Positions 9,086 to 16,939 of a DNA stretch of 64,000 bases are shown in pieces; the first letter of the stretch is position 1, and each line of letters starts with the position of its first letter. The position numbers and the translations under genes were made by a program. Below the pieces are notes generated by a model. It ran no database searches and was not told the origin of the DNA. It worked only from the letters and a program-made list of their open reading frames with translations. Origin of the DNA: Akkermansia sp. N21116 (GTDB lineage Bacteria; Verrucomicrobiota; Verrucomicrobiia; Verrucomicrobiales; Akkermansiaceae); contig NZ_CP139035.1 of assembly GCF_029854705.2 (NCBI RefSeq), positions 682,001 to 746,000 on the forward strand. The letters are read 5' to 3'.

Positions 9086-9889
9086 TTATTCGATGACTGT
9101 CCAGAAACGGCCTTGATCCGTTTTGATGAGCCGGATGTTGAGATCGAATGCGGTATGGAGGTTGGCCTCGGTCAGGACTTCGTCACGGGAGCCTTCCGCG
9201 CAGATGGCACCGGATTTGAGGATCATGCCGCGAGTGAAAGAAGGCAGGATGTCTTCGATGCGCTGGGTGATGAAAACAATGGTAAGTTCCGGTCGGGATT
9301 CGGCAAGTTCTTGAATGGTATTGAGGAGGAATTCCCTTCCGGCGATATCGAGATAAACGCTGGGTTCGTCAAGGATGACGAGCTCGGGATCGGTCATCAA
9401 TGCCCTGGCGATAAGGACCTTGACTTGTTCCCCGGAGGACATGATGTGAACGGCACGGTCAAGGAGGTGCTCCGCCTTAAGCGATTGCATGATGCTGCGC
9501 GCTCGGTCTTTTTCTTCCCTGCTTGTGCTGCGGAACAGGCCGATGGTTCCGTCCAGCCCGGAGAGGGCCATTTCCAGCCCTGTCCATTCGCGGTCGGCAA
9601 GCCATTGGTGCATGAACGGGCTAACCCAGGCGATGGATTTACGGAGTTCCGACAGGTTGATACTGCCGAATGTTTTGCCTAGGACCTGGACTTTAGCTCC
9701 GTAGAGCGGCCAGGCATATCCCATGAGCATTTTGACGAGCGTCGTTTTACCTGCTCCATTGGCTCCGAGGATAAAACAGCGTTCGCCGCGTTTGACCTGC
9801 CAGGAGATATCATGCAGAATTTCACGTCCTCCCAGGAAGACATTTGCATTTTCCACATTGATAACCGAATCGGCGGATTCCCTGTCCAT
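9086..9889 (-). CDS. ABC transporter ATP-binding protein, ModF-like, with Gln in place of the switch His
   Basis: This is a stand-alone ATPase of about 267 aa. Walker A (GANGAGKTT), a degenerate signature (SSGEQ instead of LSGGQ) and Walker B (LVILDEPS) are all present. The H-loop reads VFITQRIED, with Gln where most ABC ATPases have the catalytic His. The longest frame starts at TTG 9982 and overlaps ilvC; the ATG used here (MDRESAD) fits the family better, although no ribosome site is evident. No membrane subunit is encoded nearby. Molybdate-type ModF proteins share this single-ATPase organisation, but the substrate is unknown. It lies between ilvC (79 bp) and gntR (26 bp). Confidence 0.85.
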   Translation of the reverse strand: MDRESADSVINVENANVFLGGREILHDISWQVKRGERCFILGANGAGKTTLVKMLMGYAWPLYGAKVQVLGKTFGSINLSELRKSIAWVSPFMHQWLADREWTGLEMALSGLDGTIGLFRSTSREEKDRARSIMQSLKAEHLLDRAVHIMSSGEQVKVLIARALMTDPELVILDEPSVYLDIAGREFLLNTIQELAESRPELTIVFITQRIEDILPSFTRGMILKSGAICAEGSRDEVLTEANLHTAFDLNIRLIKTDQGRFWTVIE

Positions 9890-9968
9890 AGGCTTGGTTG
9901 TCGGGATGGCAACTGCCGCCGGACCAAATCCGGAACCGGCGGCAGCGTCAGTAAGGCGACAGAATGGT

Positions 9969-10949
9969 TTAGTGTTTTTCAAACAAGCTACGGATCTTCT
10001 TGCCGACGACTTCGGCAGGATGCTGTCCGAGTTCTGCTCTCTTGGCTTGGAGAACCTTGGCTCCGCTGTTGGCTTCGGCCAGCCAATCCTTGGCGAATAC
10101 GCCGCTTTCGATGCGCTTGAGGGATTCCTTCATGCGTTCCTTGACGTCGGGGGTCAGGATCTGCGGTCCATTGTAGTATTCACCCCATTCGGCGGTGTTG
10201 GAGATGACGGAGTTCATCTTCTGGATGCCGCCTTCGTAGATGAGGTCCACGATGAGCTTGGCTTCGTGGATGCATTCGAAATAAGCCATTTCAGCCGGAT
10301 AGCCGGCTTCAATAAGTGTTTCGAAACCATACTTCATCAGGTCGACCATGCCGCCGCAGAGGACGTTTTGTTCTCCGAAGAGATCTTCGTAGGTTTCCTG
10401 TTCAAAGGTGCATTCGAGAACGCCGCCGCGTGTGAGTCCTTCGGCCTTGGCCATAGCGAGAGCCATGTCTTTGGCTTTGCCTGTAGCGTCCTGGAACACG
10501 GCGATCAGGCCGGGGCAGCCAAAACCTTGTTCGAACACTTTGCGGACTTCAGTTCCCGGACCCTTGGGCGCCACCATGATGACGTCGACGTCGGCGGGAG
10601 GAACGATCGTTTTGAACACGTAAGCGAAACCGTGGGAGCAGGCGAGAGCCTTGCCGGCGGTCAGGTTCGGCTTGATTTCGGCTTCGAACACGGGGCCGTG
10701 CATTTCGTCCGGAAGAAGGATGTGAATGATGTCGGCTTCCTTGACGGCGTCGGCGACGCTCATGACTTTGAACCCGTCCTGAGTTGCTGCGTCAAAGGAT
10801 TTGCCGGGGCGGACGCCGATGATGACGTTTACGCCGGAGTCGCGCATGCAAAGCGCCTGGGCGCGTCCCTGGGCGCCGTATCCGAGTACTGCGATCGTCT
10901 TGCCGTTCAACACGCTGAGGTCAGCGGCATTGTCGTGAATGATATCCAT
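9969..10949 (-). CDS. ilvC: Ketol-acid reductoisomerase, class I
   Basis: This enzyme makes 2,3-dihydroxy-isovalerate or -methylvalerate in valine, isoleucine and leucine synthesis, using NAD(P)H and Mg2+. The protein is 326 aa, the short class I length. The Rossmann motif GYGAQGRAQA lies near residue 19 and is followed by the coenzyme loop GVRPGKSFD. The C-terminal knotted domain has ETYEDLFGEQ and VLCGG, which contain the Mg2+-binding acids. The start is set by AAGGAG 7 nt before ATG at 10949; the longer open frame upstream is not coding. No other ilv genes lie beside it. An ABC ATPase and a GntR regulator follow and may form an operon with it. Confidence 0.96.
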   Translation of the reverse strand: MDIIHDNAADLSVLNGKTIAVLGYGAQGRAQALCMRDSGVNVIIGVRPGKSFDAATQDGFKVMSVADAVKEADIIHILLPDEMHGPVFEAEIKPNLTAGKALACSHGFAYVFKTIVPPADVDVIMVAPKGPGTEVRKVFEQGFGCPGLIAVFQDATGKAKDMALAMAKAEGLTRGGVLECTFEQETYEDLFGEQNVLCGGMVDLMKYGFETLIEAGYPAEMAYFECIHEAKLIVDLIYEGGIQKMNSVISNTAEWGEYYNGPQILTPDVKERMKESLKRIESGVFAKDWLAEANSGAKVLQAKRAELGQHPAEVVGKKIRSLFEKH

Positions 10950-10978
10950 GTTTTGCTCCTTGTTAATGAGGGAAAGTT

Positions 10979-10997
10979 CCAAACATCCTATGTTTGG
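10979..10997 (-). promoter_or_regulatory. 8-bp inverted repeat in the ilvC leader/promoter region
   Basis: CCAAACAT, 3 nt, ATGTTTGG is perfect and sits 30 bp before the ilvC start codon. It could be an operator or a short RNA hairpin in front of the ribosome site. The role is inferred from position only. Confidence 0.4.
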
Positions 10998-11379
10998 TGG
11001 ATTCAATCTAGTCCGGCTTCTCCAAAAAGCAAGGGGGAAAAACGTTGGAGACAGAAAATTAACCATTTCAGCAAGAGGCTACAGGGTGTTCCATAGGGAA
11101 CTGTAGCTTCTTGCGGACCGAGGGGACCCCGGGTATTTCGGGGTCGCCCAAGGCGATGCCGGGTTCACAAGGGATAGGAATTCCGGGAACGGGGGAAGAT
11201 ATCGACCGGGACGGAACGGTTGCGCAGGGTGTGATAATTGTGGGATAGAACTCCCCTGGAATTGGCACTTGATGTCCTCAATCCAGGAGAGTTCTTCGAT
11301 CGGACCGTCAATTTTGCATTCGGAGCGTTTCTGTATGGCAGTGAATTTTCCGACATGCTCGGGATGTGCATGAGGGATA
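10998..11379. other. Intergenic space between the 784-aa protein gene and ilvC
   Basis: No convincing gene is seen here. The short minus-strand frames have Pro/Arg-biased, shadow-like sequences. One hairpin is visible: arms 11248-11260 and 11282-11294 (GAACTC...GAGTTC with one mismatch, 21-nt loop), about 85 bp past the stop of the upstream gene. It may serve as that gene's 3' structure. Confidence 0.5.
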
Positions 11380-13734
11380 TTAATCCTTGTCGGCGATGCG
11401 CATGATGCCGGAGTTGTTTTTGTCCGGGATCCATTCGAGGGTAAATCTTTGCTGCGGGTCCGAGGATGTCAGGGTGAAAGCAGCGTTCATCTGGGCACTG
11501 GAGATGGGGGTTGTCGTGTAGGGCGCAATCAGTTTCCTGGCAACAAAAAGGGCGACAGCCGGGGTGATCGCTCCGGATTCGTCGACAATGGAGATGCTAT
11601 TGAGAATGTCCTTTCCGTTCTTTTTGGAGAATGTTCCGGTCAGGCGGAAGGTACTGTTCTTGATTTCCCAGACGCGAGTCGGCTGGATGGTGAGGCTGGG
11701 GTCGATCTCTTCCGATTTGCCCAGGATGGAATCCACTGCTTCAGCGGATTTCCCGAAAATGGGTGTGTTTTTCAACAGGGGGCTCTTCTGGAGTAGATTG
11801 GTCAGGGCCAGGGACGATTGCTTGAGAGAGGGGGAGGCACTGCTGTCGGTTGCTCCTGGAAGAACCGGCTTTTTGCTGACGATTCCCAATTCCTCCAGCA
11901 GCAGGGCTTTCAAAAGGGCGGATGCTTTCAATTCAAGGAAGGCCCCGCGATATTGCATCTTGTAACCCTTGCCATAATTGGTGGAGTAGTAGGCATATTG
12001 GGGTTGCATCCGGGCGGGTGTCACATTGAATTGGACGCCGGGGATGAAGGTTTGAGCGAGGGAGAGGGCCTCTTCGGTTGTGAATCCTCCACGTTGGCTG
12101 ATATCGAATTCTATGCACTTATCCTGGAACAGGATGGCTGTGATATAGAAGTCCTTCTTCTCGGGGTATCCCCAGATGTTTCCGTTGCAGCGTTTAGTGA
12201 TTCCTTTGTAAAGGTTTTGATCGATGTCACCGGGGCCGGAGCGTTCTGCATCAAAATCGCTGCGGGGTCTTCCTTCTCCCAGGATTTCTTTCAACTGGCT
12301 CAGGGACATGCCCAGACGGACTTTACCGATAGTGTTTTTGAATTCCTTCTCGGCGGATTCCCTGGCCTCATTGACGATGTTGGGAGCCCGGAGTTCGAAG
12401 CAGTCCCCCCAGTACAGGAACTGATAGGTATTGTCTTTAGACGGGACGATATAAGGAGGTTCGGTTGTAGTGGGAGCAGAGGCAAAAGCAACGCCGGGAA
12501 GGAGTTTCGCGAGGAGGGTTTTGGATGCTGCGAATGTTTGATTGGGCATTTTCACAATCAGGTTGATACACTTTCCGTCCATGAAAACGCCCGTTACAGT
12601 CATGTCCGGCAATGGCCACTGATAGGCTTTACAGGAAAGTTCAATCCCCTTGTAAAAATCGGTCTCGGCTTCGTTGATTCCGTGAAGTTTCAAAAAATCT
12701 TGGGAACCTTTTGCGACACTTCCGCCCCAGAGGAGATCCATGTCTTCCTTGTCCATGCCGATGAGCGGTTTGGTTTCCAATTCCTTAACTTTGGCATTCA
12801 AGTTTTCTCCTGTCGGCTGAAGGGTGACGGATCGAATATCCAAACCTCCATTCTTTTTTTTCAGCGAAATAGTGGTGGGGCCTACAGGGAGCGTGATCGT
12901 GGAGATTGTTTGTTCCTTGAAATTATCCCAGCTTCCTGTAGAGGGAATGTTGACAATCGTAGAGAGAGAGGCGCAGGAAAGTTCAAATTCGGCACCGCTG
13001 GGAACTGCTCCGTTGAGAATGACTCGGTAGCGTTGCGGAATGGGGGAATTGACAATCCAGGCAATCCCATAAGTTCCGACGATGATGTTTTTGGAACTAC
13101 TCCATGAAGCTTTTGTGAGGTCGGCCGTTTCGGGAAGAAGTGTGAATGTTCCGGTCTTGTCGGGTTTTACTTCCAACCCGGGATCTGGAATGAGACGGAT
13201 ATTGCCGATGTTGATACCGTAGTTGTCAGTGAGAGTCAGGATGAAAGGCTGTTCTCCTGCCGAAAGTTGGATCTTGCCGATGTGGCGCTTGACAAAATGC
13301 TGCCATGAACCGCCTGTAAGAACGATATCCCACGGGCATACTTTGTTCCCCGATCGGACATCGACAAGGGAGGATGGAGCATGGGTTCCTTGAGGACAAG
13401 TGTATTGGACTTCGACTATGTAAGTGCCATCCTTGGGAACATTCAGTAACCAGCCAGCCTGATTCCCTCGCTTTTTGAATACGCCAATGGTGGGAAATCC
13501 GTACTCATGTTCGATGGTTCCCTCTCCTCGAAGCTGGGCTTTATCGGCTGTCAGGAGGAACGTTCCGTCTTCTTGGGGGGAAATAACCGGAGTTTTAATG
13601 TCTTTTTTCTGGAGAGGGATGATTTGGTCTCGTGTCGGACCGTTGACTGTTGAGCCAAACGGATTTCTTTCCGCTGAGACGGGGAACAGTGGTACTAGCG
13701 TGGCAAGGAGAAGGGGAATGAAAAAGCGGGACAT
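11380..13734 (-). CDS. Secreted 784-aa protein with two CBM-like beta domains and three repeats of an unknown domain
   Basis: A signal peptide (residues 1-21, ending VSA) leads into two jelly-roll-like segments (about 55-185 and 205-310). Their wording resembles carbohydrate-binding modules: DGTYIVEVQY, SWQHFVKRHIGKIQLSAGEQ, then SWDNFKEQTISTITLPVG. The second half contains a repeated unit: YKGIELSC...DGKCINLIV...LPGVAFASAP, then YKGITKRC...QDKCIEFDI...IPGVQFNVTP, then a more diverged copy near the C-terminus. The GKVRLGMSLSQLKEILGEG stretch recalls SmpA/BamE-like proteins, but this is weak. No catalytic site is recognised. A surface binding role is possible, and family membership is unknown. 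It appears monocistronic. Confidence 0.75.
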   Translation of the reverse strand: MSRFFIPLLLATLVPLFPVSAERNPFGSTVNGPTRDQIIPLQKKDIKTPVISPQEDGTFLLTADKAQLRGEGTIEHEYGFPTIGVFKKRGNQAGWLLNVPKDGTYIVEVQYTCPQGTHAPSSLVDVRSGNKVCPWDIVLTGGSWQHFVKRHIGKIQLSAGEQPFILTLTDNYGINIGNIRLIPDPGLEVKPDKTGTFTLLPETADLTKASWSSSKNIIVGTYGIAWIVNSPIPQRYRVILNGAVPSGAEFELSCASLSTIVNIPSTGSWDNFKEQTISTITLPVGPTTISLKKKNGGLDIRSVTLQPTGENLNAKVKELETKPLIGMDKEDMDLLWGGSVAKGSQDFLKLHGINEAETDFYKGIELSCKAYQWPLPDMTVTGVFMDGKCINLIVKMPNQTFAASKTLLAKLLPGVAFASAPTTTEPPYIVPSKDNTYQFLYWGDCFELRAPNIVNEARESAEKEFKNTIGKVRLGMSLSQLKEILGEGRPRSDFDAERSGPGDIDQNLYKGITKRCNGNIWGYPEKKDFYITAILFQDKCIEFDISQRGGFTTEEALSLAQTFIPGVQFNVTPARMQPQYAYYSTNYGKGYKMQYRGAFLELKASALLKALLLEELGIVSKKPVLPGATDSSASPSLKQSSLALTNLLQKSPLLKNTPIFGKSAEAVDSILGKSEEIDPSLTIQPTRVWEIKNSTFRLTGTFSKKNGKDILNSISIVDESGAITPAVALFVARKLIAPYTTTPISSAQMNAAFTLTSSDPQQRFTLEWIPDKNNSGIMRIADKD

Positions 13735-13908
13735 GGCGATTTAGAGAATACCTAGGTAGTAACCATAAACCTGCATCAGACAGGCAATCAAGGTTCAAAT
13801 GGGAATCAAGAAAAGAAAATCCTGAATAATCGCGGCATCGGCTCCGAATGACGGTACGATGACGGAAAATTCTTGACCGAAGAATGCTCTACTTCGATTT
13901 TTTGTTTA

Positions 13909-14334
13909 TTAATCCAGGCCGAGGAAATGGAAAATTTTTTCGGCTTTTTTGGCTCCTTCCGGATCGATTCCCTTCTGGTGCTCGATTTGTTCCTGGATCT
14001 CTTGCTTGAATTCGTCAGATTTTTTCAGTTCGAGGAAGAACCACGTGGCGATTCCGGCCAGAGTCAAACTAACCAGCAAGGACAGGCAGGAGAGGACAAT
14101 ACCCCACATTCCGAGAGTTTCTCCCGAATGGCCTTCCCGTTTTGCTTTCTTAATACCGAGAATACCTAAAACAAGGGCGAGAATACTTGCCAGAAAGCCA
14201 GGAATGACGAATGGAGCAGTCAGAATAGCTCCAAGAGCCAGGACGAATGCCGCTATGCACATTCCGTTTGTCTTCTGTGGTACGATTGGCTGCTTCTGAG
14301 CCTCTGAATGTCCTTCGGGCGTTTCCATGGTCAT
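13909..14334 (-). CDS. DUF4190-type small membrane protein
   Basis: This 141-aa protein has an N-terminal polar segment, then two to three hydrophobic helices (about 25-60 and 73-100). The first pair carries GMCIAAFVLALGAI and LALVLGILGIKKAKREG, the wording of DUF4190 proteins. The C-terminal 40 residues are charged and helical (KKSDEFKQEIQEQ). An alternative start two codons downstream (METPEG) is equally plausible. The function is unknown. It stands alone between two intergenic regions. Confidence 0.75.
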   Translation of the reverse strand: MTMETPEGHSEAQKQPIVPQKTNGMCIAAFVLALGAILTAPFVIPGFLASILALVLGILGIKKAKREGHSGETLGMWGIVLSCLSLLVSLTLAGIATWFFLELKKSDEFKQEIQEQIEHQKGIDPEGAKKAEKIFHFLGLD

Positions 14335-14418
14335 GTAATTTCCTTACTCTTTAGTCTCTCTTGCATCCGGAAACGAGACAAATTTGTGGAAGTTGGCTTA
14401 TTTCTAAAAATGGGCTAT

Positions 14419-14456
14419 GCCAGTGCTGTTGAGTTTATCTTCTCAACAGCACTGGC
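14419..14456 (-). terminator. Perfect 15-bp hairpin downstream of the DUF3892-like ORF
   Basis: GCCAGTGCTGTTGAG and its exact complement are separated by 8 nt. It lies 32 bp past the stop of the minus-strand gene at 14488. A T-tract is only loosely present further on, so termination is likely but not certain. Confidence 0.6.
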
Positions 14457-14487
14457 CTTTCAATAACAATGTGTCAAACGATTGACC

Positions 14488-14814
14488 TTAGATGCAAGGC
14501 AATTTCAGGAGATTATCATTTGGGGTATCGTTAGGTGCGGAACGGACGTATTTTTCTCCTCGTGCACTGGTAGCAGCGATGAGTTTCGGATAATCAGGGA
14601 TATTGACGTATATGATCCCCCCCTGTTTGACATAGTCATGGAGTACCTCCTTCTTGTAAAGCCCGGGAATGATATCTCCCCCGGCTACATAGATGGAGTC
14701 AATTTCGAGAGTGGAGGTTACTATGTAGCACCACGGCTTCCTTTTCAATTTATATGCGATGTTCATGATGAATATCTTAGTTACTTGATCCCGATTCCAA
14801 GTTGACATCATCAT
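14488..14814 (-). CDS. Small protein with DUF3892-like C-terminus
   Basis: This 108-aa ORF has a C-terminal segment GEKYVRSAPNDTPNDNLLKLP that resembles the closing motif of DUF3892 proteins, whose function is unknown. The N-terminal third is basic. The exact start is uncertain: ATG triplets at 14814, 14811 and 14808 precede MSTWNRD, and MNIAYKL at 14766 is another choice; none has a ribosome site. The antisense frame at 14482-14805 is of similar length but lacks any family resemblance. A 15-bp hairpin follows the stop. It is a modest-confidence gene. Confidence 0.5.
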   Translation of the reverse strand: MMMSTWNRDQVTKIFIMNIAYKLKRKPWCYIVTSTLEIDSIYVAGGDIIPGLYKKEVLHDYVKQGGIIYVNIPDYPKLIAATSARGEKYVRSAPNDTPNDNLLKLPCI

Positions 14815-14895
14815 GATGAGCCCATATAAGGTGTCTAGCTCCAGAGCTAAACTGACGCCAATACTCGTCTTCGAGATCTGGTTGTTGGAACATTG

Positions 14896-14927
14896 AGGTA
14901 AGGTATTCGTAGTACCTTACCTTTTTT
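14896..14927 (+). terminator. Plus-strand intrinsic terminator without an obvious upstream gene
   Basis: AGGTAAGGTA, a 7-nt loop, TACCTTACCT and six T form a textbook rho-independent terminator. No plus-strand gene of matching quality precedes it, so it may end a small RNA or be a remnant of a lost gene. Confidence 0.7.
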
Positions 14928-15202
14928 GTTCCGTTGGGCGTACCTTACGTCGATTTACGATACTTGTCAATGAGAATTATCAAACTAGAATTTCATTAAC
15001 ATTGTACAGGAATATAATTTCTATAACTATACTACAGGAATGTTGGCTTGTGGGGGACATGGGGAGGTTTGCGAGTGACATTCCCTTGCTGAGCCTCCAT
15101 ACTTGTTCCTGTCCTTGATGCTCTTCCTTGGACAGGTTCGTGTGAATCACACGTGGATTGAAACCTGTAATATGCTTAATGTAAATTACTAGTTGTTAAG
15201 TA
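14928..15202. other. Non-coding interval with a lone CRISPR-like repeat
   Basis: No gene is recognisable in this interval. Its only notable content is the hairpin-forming 29-nt sequence annotated separately at 15136-15164. Confidence 0.5.
15136..15164 (+). repeat. Solitary type I-C-like CRISPR repeat (candidate relic)
   Basis: The last 12 nt, GTGGATTGAAAC, are the conserved 3' handle of type I-C repeats. Before them lies a perfect 6-bp stem with a 3-nt loop (CGTGTG/CACACG). Only one copy is seen, with no second repeat at spacer distance and no cas gene. An additional outer inverted repeat (ACAGGTT at 15132-15138, AACCTGT at 15162-15168) offers another explanation, a simple longer hairpin. 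Confidence 0.35.
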
Positions 15203-15236
15203 GTGTCCTCCTTGCCAGAAGAGGCAAGGAGGACAC
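15203..15236 (-). terminator. Perfect 14-bp hairpin after the 470-aa enzyme gene
   Basis: GTGTCCTCCTTGCC and its exact complement flank a 6-nt loop, starting 15 bp past the minus-strand stop at 15251. There is no long T-run, but the GC-rich stem and position suit a transcript 3' end. Confidence 0.65.
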
Positions 15237-15250
15237 GATACTATTCACCT

Positions 15251-16663
15251 TTACCTTGCAACTGGTGCTTTGAGAGGCTCGTCGGTGAATTTGACGAGTT
15301 GGTGTTGGTGGAGCCAGAGGCCGATGTAGCCGAAAGCGAGGTGGTAGGAAATCCATTCTTCCCGGGAGGGGAAGGTGTCTTCGTCGCGCTTCTGGTAGTA
15401 TTGGCCTGTGGTCGTGCGGGCCTGCATGGCTTGCATTTCCTGTTGGCGGGCACGAGCCCAATCATGGCCTTTGATAGAGGATTGGGTGTCCCAGTGGAAG
15501 AGATCCGCCATGATGTCCATGAGCCAGTAGTTTGCCTGGCGATTGTTGCCCCAGTCGTTGCCCTGAGGGTAGTACATGGTAGCTGTGGCCTGCCCCTGGT
15601 TGGAGACGTACATGGTTTTGCCATCCTTGACGAGCAAATCGGTGAGGGCATGATAGACCCTGTTGCCGTTGAAAAGCGAAGCCTTCGGGGATTTCATGCC
15701 GCCGATGCAGTAGATCCAGGCATTAGTGGCGCTGCCCATGATGGCTGTCATGTAGTCCGGGTGCAGGATGTTGTGGTTGATGACGGTGCCGTCCGGATCG
15801 ATATTGCTGCCATTCAACTTGCTGAAGGGGAATCCATTGATTGATCCCGGGAGATTCCAGTCGCCGGGGGCGGAGTAGGCGGAGGCTTGAAGTTCGATAG
15901 CCTTGTCGTTCCATCTTTGCCAGTTGGGATGGTGCGGCATCATGACGTTGGCCGCAACAAGGATGGTGGAGTTCCAGGCGTTTTCTTCTGCTTTGCTGTC
16001 GCCCGGTGTGATGATTTTGCCTGTTTTGTCGCGGTAGTAGGGCGTTTTGTAGTTGATGAAGCGGTCGGCTTCGTGATCGGTCATACGGGCAAGTTCCATG
16101 CGCGTGGAAGCATCCAGTTCGTCCCAAAGAAACCATCCTGCCAGGGCGGCCTGACTAGCCCACAGGGCACTTTGCCATGCATCTCCCCAACCGGTTTTAC
16201 CTTGATTGGCTTTGTGGTGGTGGGCGAGAGAGCTGATCATACGGATGGTGCGGCGGGTGGCTTCTTCGCGGGAGATCCCGGTGATGACAGGATCGTAGAG
16301 GTTCCATTTCAAGGATGTCGCCAATCCGAATACCTGGTGTGCTACGGGACGGATTTGTGCTTCGGCACGACCTTTGAAATCCAGGTAGGGACTATCCTGT
16401 TTGTCGAATCCCTTGCGATCGTGATACCAAGTGTTGAGGGCGAATTTATTGGCGTTTAACAACATTCCTTGCACGCCCCGTTCCCATTCTCCTGTGAGAG
16501 GACTCGGCTTCAATCGATCCCAATCCGGAGCAATGACCTGCGAGGCTAGGTCTGCAATTTGAGTGGAAGCGGGATTGCCGGATTTATTTCCGGCGGAAGG
16601 GGAAGTCTGAGCGAAGGCGGATAAAAGAAGGCAGGGGCATAGGGCAAAAACAGCTGTTTTCAT
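15251..16663 (-). CDS. Secreted helical-barrel protein, putative carbohydrate-active enzyme of unassigned family
   Basis: This 470-aa protein has a signal peptide (MKTAVFALCPCLLLSAFA). The rest is rich in Trp-containing helices with short Gly-rich turns: GWGDAWQSALWASQAALAGW, AEENAWNSTILVAANVM, ATATMYYPQGNDWGNNRQANYW. This pattern resembles (alpha/alpha)-toroid hydrolases and lyases. I cannot place it in a numbered GH or PL family. Candidate acidic catalytic residues occur in KAEENAW and LWDELDA, which is inference only. It is probably monocistronic with its own 3' hairpin. Confidence 0.7.
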   Translation of the reverse strand: MKTAVFALCPCLLLSAFAQTSPSAGNKSGNPASTQIADLASQVIAPDWDRLKPSPLTGEWERGVQGMLLNANKFALNTWYHDRKGFDKQDSPYLDFKGRAEAQIRPVAHQVFGLATSLKWNLYDPVITGISREEATRRTIRMISSLAHHHKANQGKTGWGDAWQSALWASQAALAGWFLWDELDASTRMELARMTDHEADRFINYKTPYYRDKTGKIITPGDSKAEENAWNSTILVAANVMMPHHPNWQRWNDKAIELQASAYSAPGDWNLPGSINGFPFSKLNGSNIDPDGTVINHNILHPDYMTAIMGSATNAWIYCIGGMKSPKASLFNGNRVYHALTDLLVKDGKTMYVSNQGQATATMYYPQGNDWGNNRQANYWLMDIMADLFHWDTQSSIKGHDWARARQQEMQAMQARTTTGQYYQKRDEDTFPSREEWISYHLAFGYIGLWLHQHQLVKFTDEPLKAPVAR

Positions 16664-16939
16664 AGGAGAATCAAAGGAGGAGAAAGAGTTGATGATGAGA
16701 TGATACGTCTTGATTGAGGAATTACTTTCATTTTTTCTGTTCTTAGAAAGATTGGCTTTGTCTTGGATTGGGGCAATGCTACCTCGCCTTCTCAGTACGG
16801 CCAGCGTGTCCCTCTGTTTAGAAAATCTCTTGGGTTGGAACGACGTGTACTGTTACGGTTCAGGGCAGACTGCCGTGCTGGGTCCCAATGCGATGGAGTG
16901 AGTTGTCAGACTCGAGGCTTGGCTCCGATTTCTCCTTGC

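Noticed and set aside
9723-11096. Plus-strand frame of 457 codons opposite ilvC and the ABC ATPase
   Set aside because: It lies antisense to two well-recognised genes and its translation shows the repetitive, motif-free composition of a shadow frame.
11068-11434. Two small minus-strand frames upstream of ilvC
   Set aside because: Pro/Arg/Ser-rich composition without motif; one runs into the coding sequence of the 784-aa protein.
11818-13107. Plus-strand frame of 429 codons opposite the 784-aa protein
   Set aside because: Antisense to a gene with signal peptide and repeats; no signal, domain or ribosome site of its own.
14482-14805. Plus-strand 107-codon frame opposite the DUF3892-like ORF
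   Set aside because: Similar length, but the minus-strand frame has a recognisable C-terminal motif and a hairpin after its stop. The plus-strand terminator at 14896 leaves some doubt.
15060-15200. CRISPR array
   Set aside because: Only one repeat-like copy; no second repeat at spacer distance, no leader and no cas genes.
16664-16939. Short ORFs (for example 16710-16901 plus) in the spacer before the SdpI-like gene
   Set aside because: No start signal, family resemblance or conserved feature; ordinary intergenic length.
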